Shown here piece by piece: positions 1 through 11,269 of a DNA stretch of 64,000 bases. Position numbers and translations under genes: made by a program. Location of the stretch: contig OX465109.1 of assembly GCA_949987565.1 (NCBI GenBank), positions 17,124,851-17,188,850 on the forward strand, written 5' to 3'. Origin of the DNA: Luidia sarsii. Its lineage: Eukaryota; Echinodermata; Asteroidea; Paxillosida; Luidiidae. Below the pieces are notes generated by a model. It was not told where the DNA came from. It searched no databases and saw only the letters and a list, made by a program, of their open reading frames with translations. Numbering within the stretch: position 1 is the stretch's first letter; each line of letters begins with the position of its first letter.

Positions 1-186
1 AAGTTCCGAATTTTGGAAGGTTTGGTGGCTTGATATATAGGTACCAGAGTATTCACCAAGAACCTGGTGCCAAAAAGCTTGTTTCTATAGATGCCTGTGA
101 TATGATCACGAGTTAGATGCATTATGATCGAGGACTATAAGCCCGAGCCCACAAGCCTTCATTTCGTAAACTGCCTGTAAGTCACG
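1..186 (+). mobile_element. Family D MITE-like repeat, 3' part
   Basis: The sequence aligns by eye to 13,250-13,410 and, reversed, to the copies near 20.1 and 21.0 kb. Shared landmarks are a 'gtattcacc(a/g)ag' block, 'gcttgtttcta', and the end motif 'cttcatttcgtaaac'. The left part of the element lies beyond the window edge or is lost. No coding capacity is visible. Confidence 0.6.
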
Positions 187-588
187 CGATGGCATGTAAA
201 CATCGGTCGTGCAATCGGTCTATTCGCGCGTGAAGTAACTTACTTACAGCACCGTCCCTTCCGCCAAAAAAAAAAAAAATCTCACGCACAAATTCAATTT
301 CCTCTTCGCTCGTTTTCTCTGCACAAGGCTGACAATTATGCGTCTGTACAAGTCTGTCCCCTGCGTGGGATGAGTATTTCGCGATACCGGATTGCGCTGT
401 TGTATAGTAACGACACCGACAGCGCTTGAGGACCGGGACAGACTGATCCCACGCTGATTGAATATTGGACGCTGATCACTGATGTCGATATTCAACGAGC
501 TCCGTCTATACCGAGGGCGCTGTATTATTCATTCTGTACAGTTTTTTGTATGCAATCTACCCATGCTCCCACCCATACGGACATTTAT
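187..588. other. No gene seen
   Basis: Unique-looking DNA with a short A-run near 265. No splice-flanked reading frame or recognisable domain was found. Confidence 0.5.
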
Positions 589-767
589 AATGACACTACA
601 TCACGGTGCAAAAATCGTGGCGGTTTTTTGCCTTTTTTGTTTTACTTTCTCAGGTTACCATTGGAGCTAAAACCTTCGCAGGATTTTTGTGTGTGGAATG
701 TTTAAGGATTTAACACACAGACTGTGGCAACCTGTTTACTTTTACCAATGTTATATAGGGCCTTAAA
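589..767 (+). mobile_element. Family A MITE, right half
   Basis: This matches the right half of the family A element (compare 48,550-48,729 and 26,115-26,296). It starts at the 'cactaca..acggtgc' block and ends in the terminal repeat 'aatgttatatagggccttaaa'. The left half and the central palindrome are missing. Confidence 0.7.
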
Positions 768-2599
768 GAGACCTTATTGTACATGGTGTCACCGAAAACC
801 CTATACTATAGGACGGAACGTCGAGTCATCGAACTTTGTGGTGGCGATTTATGTGTGAACGTTTCAGGTCTGTAGTCAATAGCCAGTTGTTAAAGTGTTT
901 GCAACCTTATTCTTATATCTGGTCGCCATTTTGGTCGTCTTGGTTACGGCGCCTTGTTTCCCAAAAGGTCGAAACACCTGGGCCCGTCCCTGTTAATGTA
1001 CCATTAGTTGTCGTCCATAGAAATTAGACCACAAAAGATCGGATGAAAAAAAAAACACACCCCGCGCCATCCATACAGGGAGTAAAGTGTTCACTTTGAT
1101 GTCGCACTGATCCTGTATTATAATGCATGCAATGTACTTTCATTTCTAAATACACGAGGATTCGCTTCGGCTATACTTTTTTTTAATCATAAGGTGCGAC
1201 AATGCCCACCCCTTTCAAAAGGAATAAAGAAATGTTCTTCGCCTGTAGAGATTCCAAGATTACTCGGCGAATGTCCGCAGGTGTTCGCTTCAATCAGAAG
1301 GTGTGTGGACGTCCTGCCTGCCAGTCTTTCACGGGCATGGCCAATTTTGTCTACTCCGAGAAGAAAGAAAAAAATACGAGAGGAAGAGGAAGAAGCTCTT
1401 TGAGGGCGAACAGGGCAAGGGTTGTTGTATGAGGACCTCTCGAGATGCACATTCAGCCGGGTCTGCGTAATGGAAGATAAATAACCCCGCCGCCGGTCTC
1501 GTGCAACGCGGACGGGCCCAATGGGAAGAGCCCGTTCTGATCACGCGAGCGTGAGCCGGGATTTGGGGGCCGCGCGCACGTGGTGTGCGGAGTTGGCACG
1601 CGTTGGCGCACACTGGCCGTCCGCACTCGGACAGGACGCGACAGTCTACGAGCACTGCATGCGTCGCATCTTACATAGCCACGAAGGGTGCATTATCAAA
1701 CCGCCGTGTATGTATAGTATAAGGCGCGCGCTATCCATTATTCACCTCAACCCCCTCCATCCCTCGCTCCCTCCCTCCCTCCCCCACACACTGAGCTGCG
1801 ATATGCTATACAGCTGAGAGACGGGGACCACAGTATCGCCGGGGTACCAGTGACGATCACAATCGCGCCCGGAGTTGTGGGGTAGCGGAGAGTCCGCCGA
1901 GACATTACACGCAACAACAAGGGCCCGGACGCACGAAAGACCAGAAGCGAGCTGCGTCGGCAGCGATATTGACGGGAGCCGGTTACTTATTACAGTACCA
2001 CCCGAGCGCATGTGTACACTGCGTGCGTAACGCCGCGGACATCTCGTTCTCTCTGGCCGGCTCACCTCGCATCTCTTTTCGAGCTCCAGTTCAGTTTTGT
2101 TGTGCGGTGGGAGTTTGCAGGAGCCCCCCACATCAGACAGGTAGGTGGGTAGTGCAGGAGCCCCTCCCTTGTAGCTTACGCGCATGAAGCAGTCCGCGGC
2201 GAACCCCGCGGATGACACTTGAAGCGTCGCTCGGCGTTTCCATTGCGTCCGTTACTTTTTTTTTTTAACTCCCCCGCGTCTTGCAAAGACAGGATGGTAT
2301 TGCATTTCCGCGTGGTTTATTTTTGTTTCTTTCTTCGGGTTTAGACACGTTCTTGTGTATGATCGCGTGCATCCGCGTCGCAGACGAGCGTTGGGAGTTT
2401 TCCCCCAACCCCCTCCACGTGAAGGTTGAAGCGGTCCATCCGTTCCCAGCGCTCACCGCGATAGCTCTGCGTGGTCTGATCCGTCCCTGGGTCAGCAACG
2501 GACGGCGGTTTTGTTTAGTTCTTTCTATAAGGGTCGAGATGAAACAGAAAAGCGGCACCCGGCGTTTGAAATTGGCAAACGGGATTCTGCCATATGAAG
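768..2599. other. No gene seen; CpG-rich block 1,500-2,220
   Basis: The interval has no recognisable exon. From about 1,500 to 2,220 it becomes GC- and CpG-rich, with a CCCT-rich run near 1,760-1,790, which could be an unmethylated island or an undetected first exon. Open frames on both strands there have no domain-like sequence. Confidence 0.4.
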
Positions 2600-2665
2600 T
2601 GACTCTCCCGACAACGGGCAGAGTACGTACGCACTACCCGAAACGTTGAGTTACCGATTCTTTTC
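2600..2665 (+). repeat. Hairpin-2 repeat (CGAAACGTTGAG type), degenerate
   Basis: Contains 'ctcccgacaacgggcagag' followed by 'acccgaaacgttgagttacc', the same layout as at 39,045-39,100 and 52,165-52,235, and reversed at 38,280-38,350 and 61,690-61,775. It leads into the 88-bp tandem array, as the related sequence does at 52.2 kb. Confidence 0.55.
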
Positions 2666-2682
2666 ACACTCCTTATTCACAA

Positions 2683-3180
2683 GTGATGATGTACATGGTG
2701 TCACCGCATACCTCCTACTTGGTATTTCCACCATGCAAACCTTCAAATCCTATCACACACCTTCTCGTAAGTGATGATGTACATGATGTCACCACGCAAA
2801 CCTCCTACTTGGTATTTCTACCATGCAAACCTTCAAATCTTATCATACTCCTTCTCCTAAGAGATGATGTACATGGTGTCACCGGAAACCTCCTACTTGG
2901 TATTTTGCAAACCTTCAAATCCTATCACACACCTTCTTGTAAGTGATGATGTACATGATGTCACCACGCAAACCTCCTACTTGGTATTTCCACCATGCAG
3001 ACCTTCAAATCTTATCATACTCCTTCTCTTAGGTGGTGGTGTACAAGGTGTCACCGCAAACCTCCTATTGGTATTTCTACCATGCAAACCTTCAAATCTT
3101 ACCATACTCCTTCTCTTAAGAGATGATGTACATGGTGTCACCGCAAACCTCCTATGCTTAACCTCTTATTATATGCAGGC
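2683..3180 (+). repeat. Tandem array, ~88-bp unit, six units
   Basis: Units start at 2683, 2771, 2861, 2943, 3033 and 3120, giving spacings of 82-90 bp. Each contains 'gatgtacatg(g/a)tgtcacc', 'cctcctacttggtattt' and 'catgcaaaccttcaaat'. Single diverged copies of the unit occur near 52,265 (+) and, reversed, near 18,830, 45,300 and 61,635, so this array is a local expansion of a dispersed repeat. Confidence 0.9.
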
Positions 3181-4699
3181 AATTCGATGCGACGCTGAAG
3201 AAATGAAAATAAGCTTAAAGAGTGTATTTGTTTTGATGGGCATTGCCCGCGACGACTCGGGGAGTTGGATAAGATAGGCGCGCGCTGAACGATATAGCTC
3301 TCTCCTTCCTCGTGGGGTTACCGCGTTACACCGCGTATATAGTCCCGAAGTAGCCAAGTGTATCGCACAAAGAATGCACTATCGCGCTGAAGCTGAACGC
3401 TCTGTATATGAATACATGTACGTGCACGGGTGAAACACGGTATACTTGACAGTTTAAGTCGATCGAGAAGTCCACTGTGAATTATTGAGGCCGCCTGTAG
3501 CGCTGCGGGCGCGGGGGCCGTATCCCGATCCGAGATTCTGTCGACGTCCTCGGATCCTGTGTTGGTCCAGAGAGTCTAGTCACACCGGACCCGTGACAGC
3601 TTCTGTCCGATGGGTGTCGGAGCGAGGGGGGGGGGGAGGGGGAGGCGGGGCGGGTGGATTCCGTGGGGTGGCGGGCCTCCTGTCGGAAGAGGAGACATCG
3701 GATAGGCTATAATATACGCGGCCTTCGACTCTTGGCATAAATAAGCAAGAAGATATGCAAAGATAGCCGGGGAGTTTAGACTCCTTCCTTGCTCCGTGGT
3801 CTCACCGATGAGCGATACGTCGGTATCGTTAATCGGTGAGACCACATAGGGACGACACTTACCGTTTAGCAAGGGAAGCATAGGCTTCCGCAGCAATAAG
3901 TACCGGGGTATAGGTCACGGCAAGGAATCCGATGAGATAAGCTGGTGCGCCCTTCCTACCTGGTTAGTCTTTAAGTGTTTCCCGCTTCTCGTCACGTATT
4001 AGTTCACGAATAAGCATGAATGTCTGGAGGCTGGTCTGACTGTACGGTCTCAATTGGACGAGACGCGGAGGCGATGCGAGATGCTGTGGCCCCCCATCTC
4101 TTTCTTCCCCTCCCCCCATTCAGCACTCGGTCGCGTGTTGGGCTCTTGCGTTTGTCCTTCCCGCACGCATGCAGTCAAGGCTGAGGTGCCTTGCTCCCCC
4201 ACCCCTTCACCGAGCCCCTGAACCAACCCCTCTCCTTCTTCCAGCTCCCTTGACGGTAAGACGCTCTGACCGGACAGTGCATGGAGGGGGGATGGGGGGC
4301 TATAGGGGGGGAATGTTGCTCCCGGGATAACGACGGGGGAATCCTGACAGTCGGTCTGATGGAGACTGACACTTCCTATACGCTCCCATTTCTACCCCAT
4401 CCAGCCCCCCCGTCCCCCGGACACTGTGATAGATGAGGTAGTTATTGCCCAGTCGACCCTCGGAGTTACCTCCCCCCCCCGCTCGCACACCCCCGCCCGC
4501 CCCGACAAGCCGCGGCGACATCACGACATCCTGGTGGCATTAGAGTGACATGATAGCGGTGATGCCCCTATTTTTGTTGGGGGGGGAAGCGTTGAAAGCT
4601 GTAGGTGTCAAAGATACCCGATACTGTTCCCTGGAGTTGATATGGGGAGGCTTCATTTATCCGGGATGAATTTCCACGCAGTGGTTTGAAGATCGCCAA
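3181..4699. other. No gene seen; GC-rich, poly-G tracts
   Basis: Contains G- or C-runs near 3,628, 4,085, 4,290 and 4,470 and one strong hairpin (listed separately). No supported coding region. Confidence 0.45.
3796..3845. repeat. 50-nt near-perfect hairpin
   Basis: The outer arms GTGGTCTCACCGAT and ATCGGTGAGACCAC are exact reverse complements of 14 bp. Inside them a second pair, CGATAC and GTATCG, closes a short loop, with two-base bulges between the stems. The whole can fold as a single stem in DNA or RNA. Function unknown. Confidence 0.85.
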
Positions 4700-5265
4700 G
4701 TCGTGTGCCGGTGGGGGGAGGTGGGAGAGAAGGGATTGGAAGGAGGCAGAGGGAGAGGTGGAAGGGAGGGAGGTGTAGGAGGTATAGAGAGGGGTGGGAG
4801 GGAGGGGATGGGATGGAGGGAGGAGATGGGAGAGAGGGAGGAGAGGGGTGGGAGGGAGGGGATGGGAAAAAGGCAGAGGGAGGGGTTGTGAGGGAGGGAG
4901 GTGTGGGAGGGATAAAGATGGGGGAGGGATGGAGGGGTTGGGATGGGGAGATGGGAGAGAGGGAGGAGATGGGAGAGAGGGAGGAGAGGGGTGGGAGGGA
5001 GGGGATGGGAAAAAGGCAGAGGGAGGGGTTGTGAGGGAGGGAGGTGTAGGGGGGATAAAGAGGGGGAGGGATGGAGGGGTTTGGAGGGAGGGAGGGGGAG
5101 AATGGAGAGAGGGAGGAGATGAGAGAGAGGGAGGAGAGGGGTGGGAGGGAGGGGATGGGAAAAAGGCAGAGGGAGGGGTTGGGAGGGAGGGAGGTGTAGG
5201 AGGGATAAAGAGGGGGTGGGAGGAAGGGGTTGGGAGGGAGGGAGGGGGAGATGGGAGAGAGGGTG
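4700..5265 (+). repeat. Purine-rich minisatellite (~143-150-bp higher-order unit)
   Basis: Almost pure G/A on the + strand. A landmark 'gggaaaaaggcagaggga' recurs at about 4,867, 5,010 and 5,160. The same landmark and the block 'gaggtgtaggagggataaag' recur in the array at 11,270-12,165, so the two are one minisatellite family. Open frames through it are artefacts of the period. Confidence 0.9.
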
Positions 5266-7100
5266 TATAATATTCGGCACATGGGGCCCAGACGTGGGTA
5301 TATACTAGGCTTTTCTGGCTATAGCTGACGGGTTGGTAGTCTTCTCGACAAAATTCTCCCTCTCATTTCATCTCCTCGTATATACCAATGCAGTCAACAG
5401 TGGTCACCACAAAAAAGCCAAAGCTACATTATTTTAGAGGGGAAGTTGGAGTTGTTTTGTAGATTTTGTCAATTCTTTGACTTTTATCTTTAATATAATA
5501 GTTCACCATTTTGGAAGAGCGCTCCTTGTTTTCGTCATGAACTCAATACATTCACACATATAGTTAAAGGTTGAATTGCTTCTGACTGGCGCCCCACCCC
5601 GACAAAGACTAGGCCTATATAGTTGACGGTTAAGGAAGGCTGCCATCAATAGGGCTGGATAGCTGAGATGTATAAGAGCGCCGATACGTTAATCTATGAG
5701 TCTCGGCTTCAAGTCCCGGGCCAGTCGATGTTTTCTTTGCCATTTTTTGTTCAAAAGTTCCCAACCTGTTTTTTTGTCCCTTTATTCGTTTGATCGTTAA
5801 ATGTTGATATTTCTGTATTGGCAACATGTATTAGGTGCAATTATACTATAAACTTTAAAACTATCTCTTGATAAAGCTTTGAAAGTCATTTCATGATTCT
5901 TATCAAATATCATGTGTGAAATACATTCCTGTTAGTATGGTTCAGCCGAATCCACACGAGCTATTCGATGCAGAAATAGCCTTAAATCAACCTGCAAGTA
6001 TAGCGTTACTAGCTGGAAATGTTTCCGGTACCTTGTCAACGTATACGTTCACCTTTCATCAGATTTTAATGACTTTGTAAAATATCGTTGACCTTTTCAT
6101 AAGAGTGGTGTTTTCAGTCTAGACATACATGAACACTTCCGTCATTTTAGCGATTGAAGTCTCTTTGGTCTCCCCCCCCCACCCCCACCCACGCCCACAT
6201 GTTCCCGCTTTCTAATTTCCCCCCTCTCTTTAAGTGCATTTTCGCTGTTGACATTTCTGCCGCACGCCTGCCAAAAAAAAAAAAATGCTAATGAATGACC
6301 ACGTTATTCACGAGCGGCGCGATAGCAACGGGCGTGTTCCGTAAACGAAGACCACTATGCAATAATGGCGGATGCATGCCGGCGTCAAATCACAGATCCG
6401 AATCCACCGCCGAAAAAAAAAGCGACCGCTATCATTACCCCACTGATCTCCGTTGTCGGTGGACTTCATCGCCCGCGAATCTGAGCCTCGAACAGCGGGT
6501 CCGCTTGTTTCGCGAAGAATAATGTTCAGGACCTGGAAATGAGACCATAATAATTAGGTCGGTGTCGTTTGCGTTCGAATGAGCCGGGTGTCTTCACCAC
6601 GCCCGGGACCGTAACGCGTCGGTTCGACCGTACCGTGCCATAACGCGTACACGCACACACGGTGCAGATCCAGTGCGGGGTGAATAATTCGTGTTACCAT
6701 GGTGAAATTTGTCGTCTCGTGAAGTCGTGAACTCAGGGGTCGGTCGAACGGTGGCGACGATGCGGCCGTCAACAGGTGAGTGCATACTGTATACATACCC
6801 GTGAAGAAGAGGCGAAGGTGTGTGCACGAGGGATGGGAGTGGGTGAGTTTGAAGTATAACGTCGATGAGGCTCTATTATAGACTGGTGCCCCGTTGACTG
6901 TGTGGTGCTATTCACCTCGACGAATGGTATCCAATGATTCAAGCGCCATACACAAAATACAGCGTTCAAGACTTTGCACGAGGCTATGCATTGTGAGGTG
7001 TATACTGAGCGGTGACACTACGCGAGGAGGAGACTCATTTTGTGAGTGAGTGTATATCTGGAAAGAACTGGGGGTTGTTCTTTCCAGAACCCCACTCACT
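5266..7100. other. No gene seen
   Basis: Apart from the SINE at 5.64 kb this holds A/T-rich unique DNA, a CCCACC-rich run near 6,175 and a moderately CpG-rich part from about 6,290 to 6,800. No domain was recognised in any frame. Confidence 0.45.
5640..5770 (+). mobile_element. tRNA-derived SINE (type beta)
   Basis: The head has an A-box-like 'ggatagctgaga' and a B-box-like 'cggcttcaagtcccggg', then a body 'gttttctttgccattttttg'. The same head-body order is seen at 14,283-14,390 and, reversed, at 18.9 and 28.7 kb. The acceptor arms do not pair, so it is not a functional tRNA gene. Confidence 0.65.
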
Positions 7101-7897
7101 AAAGAGAGAGAGATGGAGAGAGAGAGAGAGAGACAGAGAGAGAGACAGAGGGGGGAGGGAAGAGAGAGAGAGAGATGGAGAGAGAGAGAAAGGGAGAGAG
7201 AGAGACAGACAGACAGACAGAGAGACAGAGGGGGAAGGGAAGAGAGAGAGATAGATAGAGATAGAGAGAGGAGAGAGAGATATAGAGAGGGGAAGAGATA
7301 GATGGAGAGATAGCGAAATGGGGGAGACAGAGGGAGAGATATGGGGAGGGAGAGGAGAGGGGGAGAAAGACAGGGAGAGGGAGGGAGAGAGAGACAGAGA
7401 TAAAGGGAAGGGGAGAGAGACAGGGAGAGAGAGAGAGGGAGGGAGAGAGAGACAGAGAGAGGCAGAGCGAGAGCGAGAGAGGGAGAGAGAGACAGACAGA
7501 GAGAGAAAGAGATAGAGATAGACAGAGAGGAGAGATATAGAGAGGGGAAGAGATAGATGGAGAGATAGAGAAGGGGAGAGACAGAGGGAGAGATATGGGG
7601 AGGGAGAGAGGGAGCGGGGAGGGGGAGAGAGACAGGGAGAGAGAGGGAGGGAGAGAGACAGGGAGAGAGGGAGGGGGAGAGAGAGAGGGAGAGAGAGAGA
7701 GAGAGGGAGAGAGAGACAGAAAGAGAGGGAGGGGGAGAGAGAGAGGGAGGGAGAGAGAGACAGAGCGAGAGCGAGAGAAGGAGAGAGAGACAGACATAGA
7801 GAGACAGAGCGAGAGCGAGAGAAGGAGAGAGAGACAGACAGAGAGAGACAGAGCGAGAGGGAGAGCGAGAGAGGGAGAGAGAGAGAGGGAGGGGGGG
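7101..7897 (+). repeat. GAGA-rich purine array
   Basis: About 800 bp of (GA)n mixed with GGGA, GACA and GATA on the + strand. Larger blocks repeat, for example 'agagatatagagaggggaagagatagatgg' appears near 7,277 and 7,532. The long Ser/Leu or Arg/Glu reading frames here come from the repeat and are not genes. Confidence 0.95.
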
Positions 7898-8339
7898 AAT
7901 TACAGTCACACGGTGTCACGCAGGCAATCATTCACAACAGCACTCGCATTCATACTTCATTACATGTAGACTGATATCCTTCTGAAGAGCGATACCCATA
8001 TACGTTTCCCTCCACCCCCCCCGTCGCTAACCCCTCAGAACTTCAACACAAAGGTTAATCATTTTCCCCGCCGCACACGCTCAGTGAATATTCCAATTTA
8101 TTTCCAGATTGACTGATACCTGGACGATATAATCCTACTTGATATGCGTTTGACCCTGTTCTATAACGAACCCATAATCGGGTTAAACCCTCCTGGTCTT
8201 CAGTAGATAGATATAGAACTTGGACGGACATCTCTCCTACTCAAACCTGAGTCAGTGATGTACACACTTGCCGTTACGACCATATAGATTTGATTCTCTC
8301 TATGAATATACATTTGCATCGGTTTCTTCGTATACTGTC
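7898..8339. other. No gene seen
   Basis: Unique spacer between the GAGA array and the CAAT/CATT array, with no supported exon. Confidence 0.5.
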
Positions 8340-9205
8340 ACGCAGGACGTGACAATCATTCCGTCAATCAACCGGTCAATGATTCAAGCTAACCATTCCG
8401 TCTATCAATCGTCGGTCATTCAGCCAACCATTCAATCATTCAGCCAATCCTTCAGTCAATCAACCAGTCGATCATTCAGCTAATTCTTCAACCAACCAGT
8501 CAATCATTCAACCAATCATTCAGCCAATCATTTAGTCAATCATTCCGTCATTCATCTAGTCAATCAAACAGTCAACCATTCAGCCAATCCTTCAGTCAAT
8601 CAACCAGTCGACCATATATCTAATTCTTCAATCAGCCAGCCAATCATTCAGCCTGTCATTCAGCCAATCCTTCAGTCAATCATTTAGTTAATCATTCCGT
8701 CATTCATCTAGTCAATCAAACAGTCAACCATTCAGCCAATCCTTCAGTCAATCAACCAGTCGACCATATATCTAATTCTTCAATCAGCCAGCCAATCATT
8801 CAGCCTGTCATTCAGCCAATCCTTCAGTCAATCATTTAGTCAATCATTCCGTCATTCATCTAGTCAATCAAACAGTCAACCATTCAGCCAATCCTTCAGT
8901 CAATCATTTAGTCAATCATTCCGTCATTCATCTAGTCAATCAAACAGTCAACCATTCAGCCAATCCTTCAGTCAATCATTTAGTCAATCATTCCGTCATT
9001 CATCTAGTCAATCAAACAGTCAACCATTCAGCCAAACCTTCAGTCAATCATTTAGTCAATCATTCCGTCATTCATCTAGTCAATTGTCCAGTCAATCATT
9101 CCGTTATTCAACCAGGGAATCGACCAGTCAATCAGTCGGCCAATCATTCCGTCAATCAACCAGTCGATCATTCAGCCAATCGCCCAGTCAATCAATCAGT
9201 CCCAG
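8340..9205 (+). repeat. CAATCATTCAGT satellite with higher-order structure
   Basis: The base motif is a CAAT/CATT tetramer pair such as 'cagtcaatcattcagcc'. A longer landmark 'gtcattcatctag' recurs at 8547, 8699, 8851, 8923, 8995 and 9067, giving steps of 152, 152, 72, 72 and 72 bp. The 152-bp unit is therefore a 72-bp unit plus an 80-bp variant block. Confidence 0.9.
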
Positions 9206-9784
9206 CTAACGCCCGCAGTGACATTTTGAACTGGGGAAGTTCACGTCGTAGGTCTTGTTGGCGACTGCGTCTGTGTATCGGTCTCACGGGCAACGGGGCA
9301 TCTGTTTGATAAGCCGTGTGCGAATCAGTTATTCCACAGACGACGCAGAAAGCGCTGCCGTATAGAAAGCGGTACGTAATGCCCTTCGTGCTTCGCTGGC
9401 AAAATTGCAGTTTTGCATATTGTCAGCGCCGATTAACCAAACTATACGCATAGGCAATATCATTAAGATCATGGGGGAGGGCCGATTTCATTGAGCCGCT
9501 TAAGCACCAACATAATGCATAAGCATGGAAAACAAATCTGGCTTTAGTTTGTAAGCATGAGGTTGTCAGCCAAAGTTCCCCCTGTCTTCTATGCTGGGCA
9601 CCCACTACTCGAGTCTTTCTAAATGAACGCAATTAATATGGTTGACAACCATATTTTGACTACGGGAGCCTTTTCACACTGAGCAGGTCTTCCATGTTGC
9701 AAAATTGGTCTTCATTAAAAAAAAATCACAACAGTGTGTGTTCTCCGGCGAGCGCATTAACAAAAATGCAAATTCGCCCAAAAT
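9206..9784. other. No gene seen
   Basis: Unique-looking DNA with no supported exon or repeat. Confidence 0.45.
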
Positions 9785-10100
9785 AAGGCTATAAAGCTAC
9801 TTTGTGTTAAGGGCTAAGGAAATAAGGAGATAGAGAGGGACTCAGGAAGGCTGGACATATGGGAATTGATATTCCTTTTAAAAAGGACAAGGTCGTAGGC
9901 CGGTGGGAAACATGAACCGGGAAGGGAATGCCAGAGAGAGGCTGAACGAGGGAAGACGCTGTTCTGATACCTCTTTGTTCTACACCTTGGGATAGATAGA
10001 GTGTGTGGGTGACAGAAGGCAGACAGCCAGGTTGCTCGCTTAAAATGTCCTAACTGTATGCGGAGGGGGACCAAGTCGGCAAGAGCTGAGAAACACCTTC
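9785..10100 (-). mobile_element. LINE 3' end (non-LTR retrotransposon)
   Basis: The minus strand encodes the C-terminal end of a LINE ORF2-like protein. The frame reads about 86 residues and includes 'RYQNSVFPRSASLWHSLP' and 'FPPAYDLVLFKRNINSH', a layout typical of the C-terminal tail of CR1/L2/Rex/Jockey-type reverse transcriptases. A second, more decayed copy lies at 59,485-59,770 and shares the downstream '(a/g)gctataaag' and 'ttaagggctaagg' blocks. The reverse transcriptase core is absent, so this is a 5'-truncated dead copy. Confidence 0.8.
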
Positions 10101-10434
10101 CGTGGAAATGTCGTTATTATATACAGGTAGAGAAACGATTGTTTTAATTACATAATGTATCTACCCGTGCATTCCTTGCTGCATCGTGTCTTTAAGATTG
10201 TCTATCACTGACACAGGAGGGTGATTTCACCGACGACAGGTCGGCAGCGCACTGGGCAGAATGGGCTATTAATTGGGCAGCGATTGTGTTCCCGCTATAG
10301 CGAACTATATATGCGTGCATACGTATGAAGCTCAATCTTCGAATAGAATCCCACACGTTTCAATGGGCGATTTTTGTTGGCCACGGCGATGCTGGTTCCC
10401 TGCAAAATGAACGAAACGCTGTAAGACTGTCGCC
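10101..10434. other. No gene seen
   Basis: Unique spacer without recognisable features. Confidence 0.45.
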
Positions 10435-10625
10435 TACCCCTACCCCCTACCCCCTACCCCCTATCCCTACCCCCTACCCCCTACATGTACCCCTACCCTA
10501 CCCCCTACCCCCTATCCCTACCCCTACCCCTACCCCTACCCCTACCCCTACCCCCTACCCCCTACCCCCTACCCCCTACCCCCTTCCCCTACCCCTACCC
10601 CTACCCCCTACCCTCTATCTTCTAC
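10435..10625 (+). repeat. CCCCTAC/CCCTAC array, telomere-like
   Basis: About 190 bp of CCCTAC and CCCCTAC units, with CTATCC and TACATG interruptions. The complement is GTAGGG/GTAGGGG, one base away from the common animal telomere repeat TTAGGG. It may be a decayed interstitial telomeric tract or simply a microsatellite. Confidence 0.85.
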
Positions 10626-10702
10626 CCTGTAGTACCCTCTACGCATTAATTGAAGACACAATAAAATATTGAGCTTCATACGTCGGTCTGCATATATATC
10701 TC

Positions 10703-10735
10703 GATATTCCTCATGTCGCTGTACCGGGCCACATA
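10703..10735 (+). mobile_element. TA-type MITE, right terminal fragment
   Basis: The 'gatattcctcatgtcg' and 'accgggccacat' blocks match the right end of the elements at 23,325-23,556 and 53,485-53,734. The rest of the element is missing. Confidence 0.65.
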
Positions 10736-11269
10736 TTCTTGGAATCTGCATACATGCTGGGCCACACTGTATATAGAATGACAACATTGAAATAATTGTA
10801 AATGTAAATGTGATGGGCCCGGATTCTCTCGGACGCCAGCTTAGAAAAAAGTAAAGGGACAGACGAGACCATGGGAGCATGAATATTCATAAGGCTATAA
10901 AACCGCTGGCTAGCGGGAGGTAGGACAGTCGGGTGCGTGGTATAAGGGGCACGCGAATTACACAAGCGGAGTGTACCTTAACACGTACACTCAACAGTGA
11001 AAGCTTATCGAGCCTACAAGTGCTCAGTTGCTGGGACACAACGCCTATACAATGGGCTGGAGCTGCCCCGTCGTCAAGGCATGTCCGACTCCTATACCCT
11101 TTACTTGGCAACCTAGGCCGCCGAAATTGGTATCCAATTACGGCGGGTTCGCGAGGGAACGAACCCGAGAGTCCTGTCCGCGGTCTCGTTCTTGTTAATA
11201 AATCACGGCCTCCCGAACTCGCGAAACTTTCTCCACCCCCCTACATAGGATTTCTCCGTCGTGCGGGGG
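10736..11269. other. No gene seen
   Basis: Holds a TATA-like 'ctataaaacc' at about 10,894 in GC-rich surroundings and a + frame running to 11,240, but no recognisable protein domain or splice signal pattern. Confidence 0.35.

Noticed and set aside
2683..3180. CRISPR-like repeated array
   Set aside because: Units are contiguous ~88-bp tandem repeats without unique spacers, in an animal genome.
6908..7909. 298-333-codon Ser/Leu-rich frames on the minus strand
   Set aside because: They run through the GAGA array; all frames of such a repeat lack stops. No domain or splice evidence.
10933..11240. Open + frame upstream of the purine array
   Set aside because: No recognisable domain and it is extended only by the repeat.
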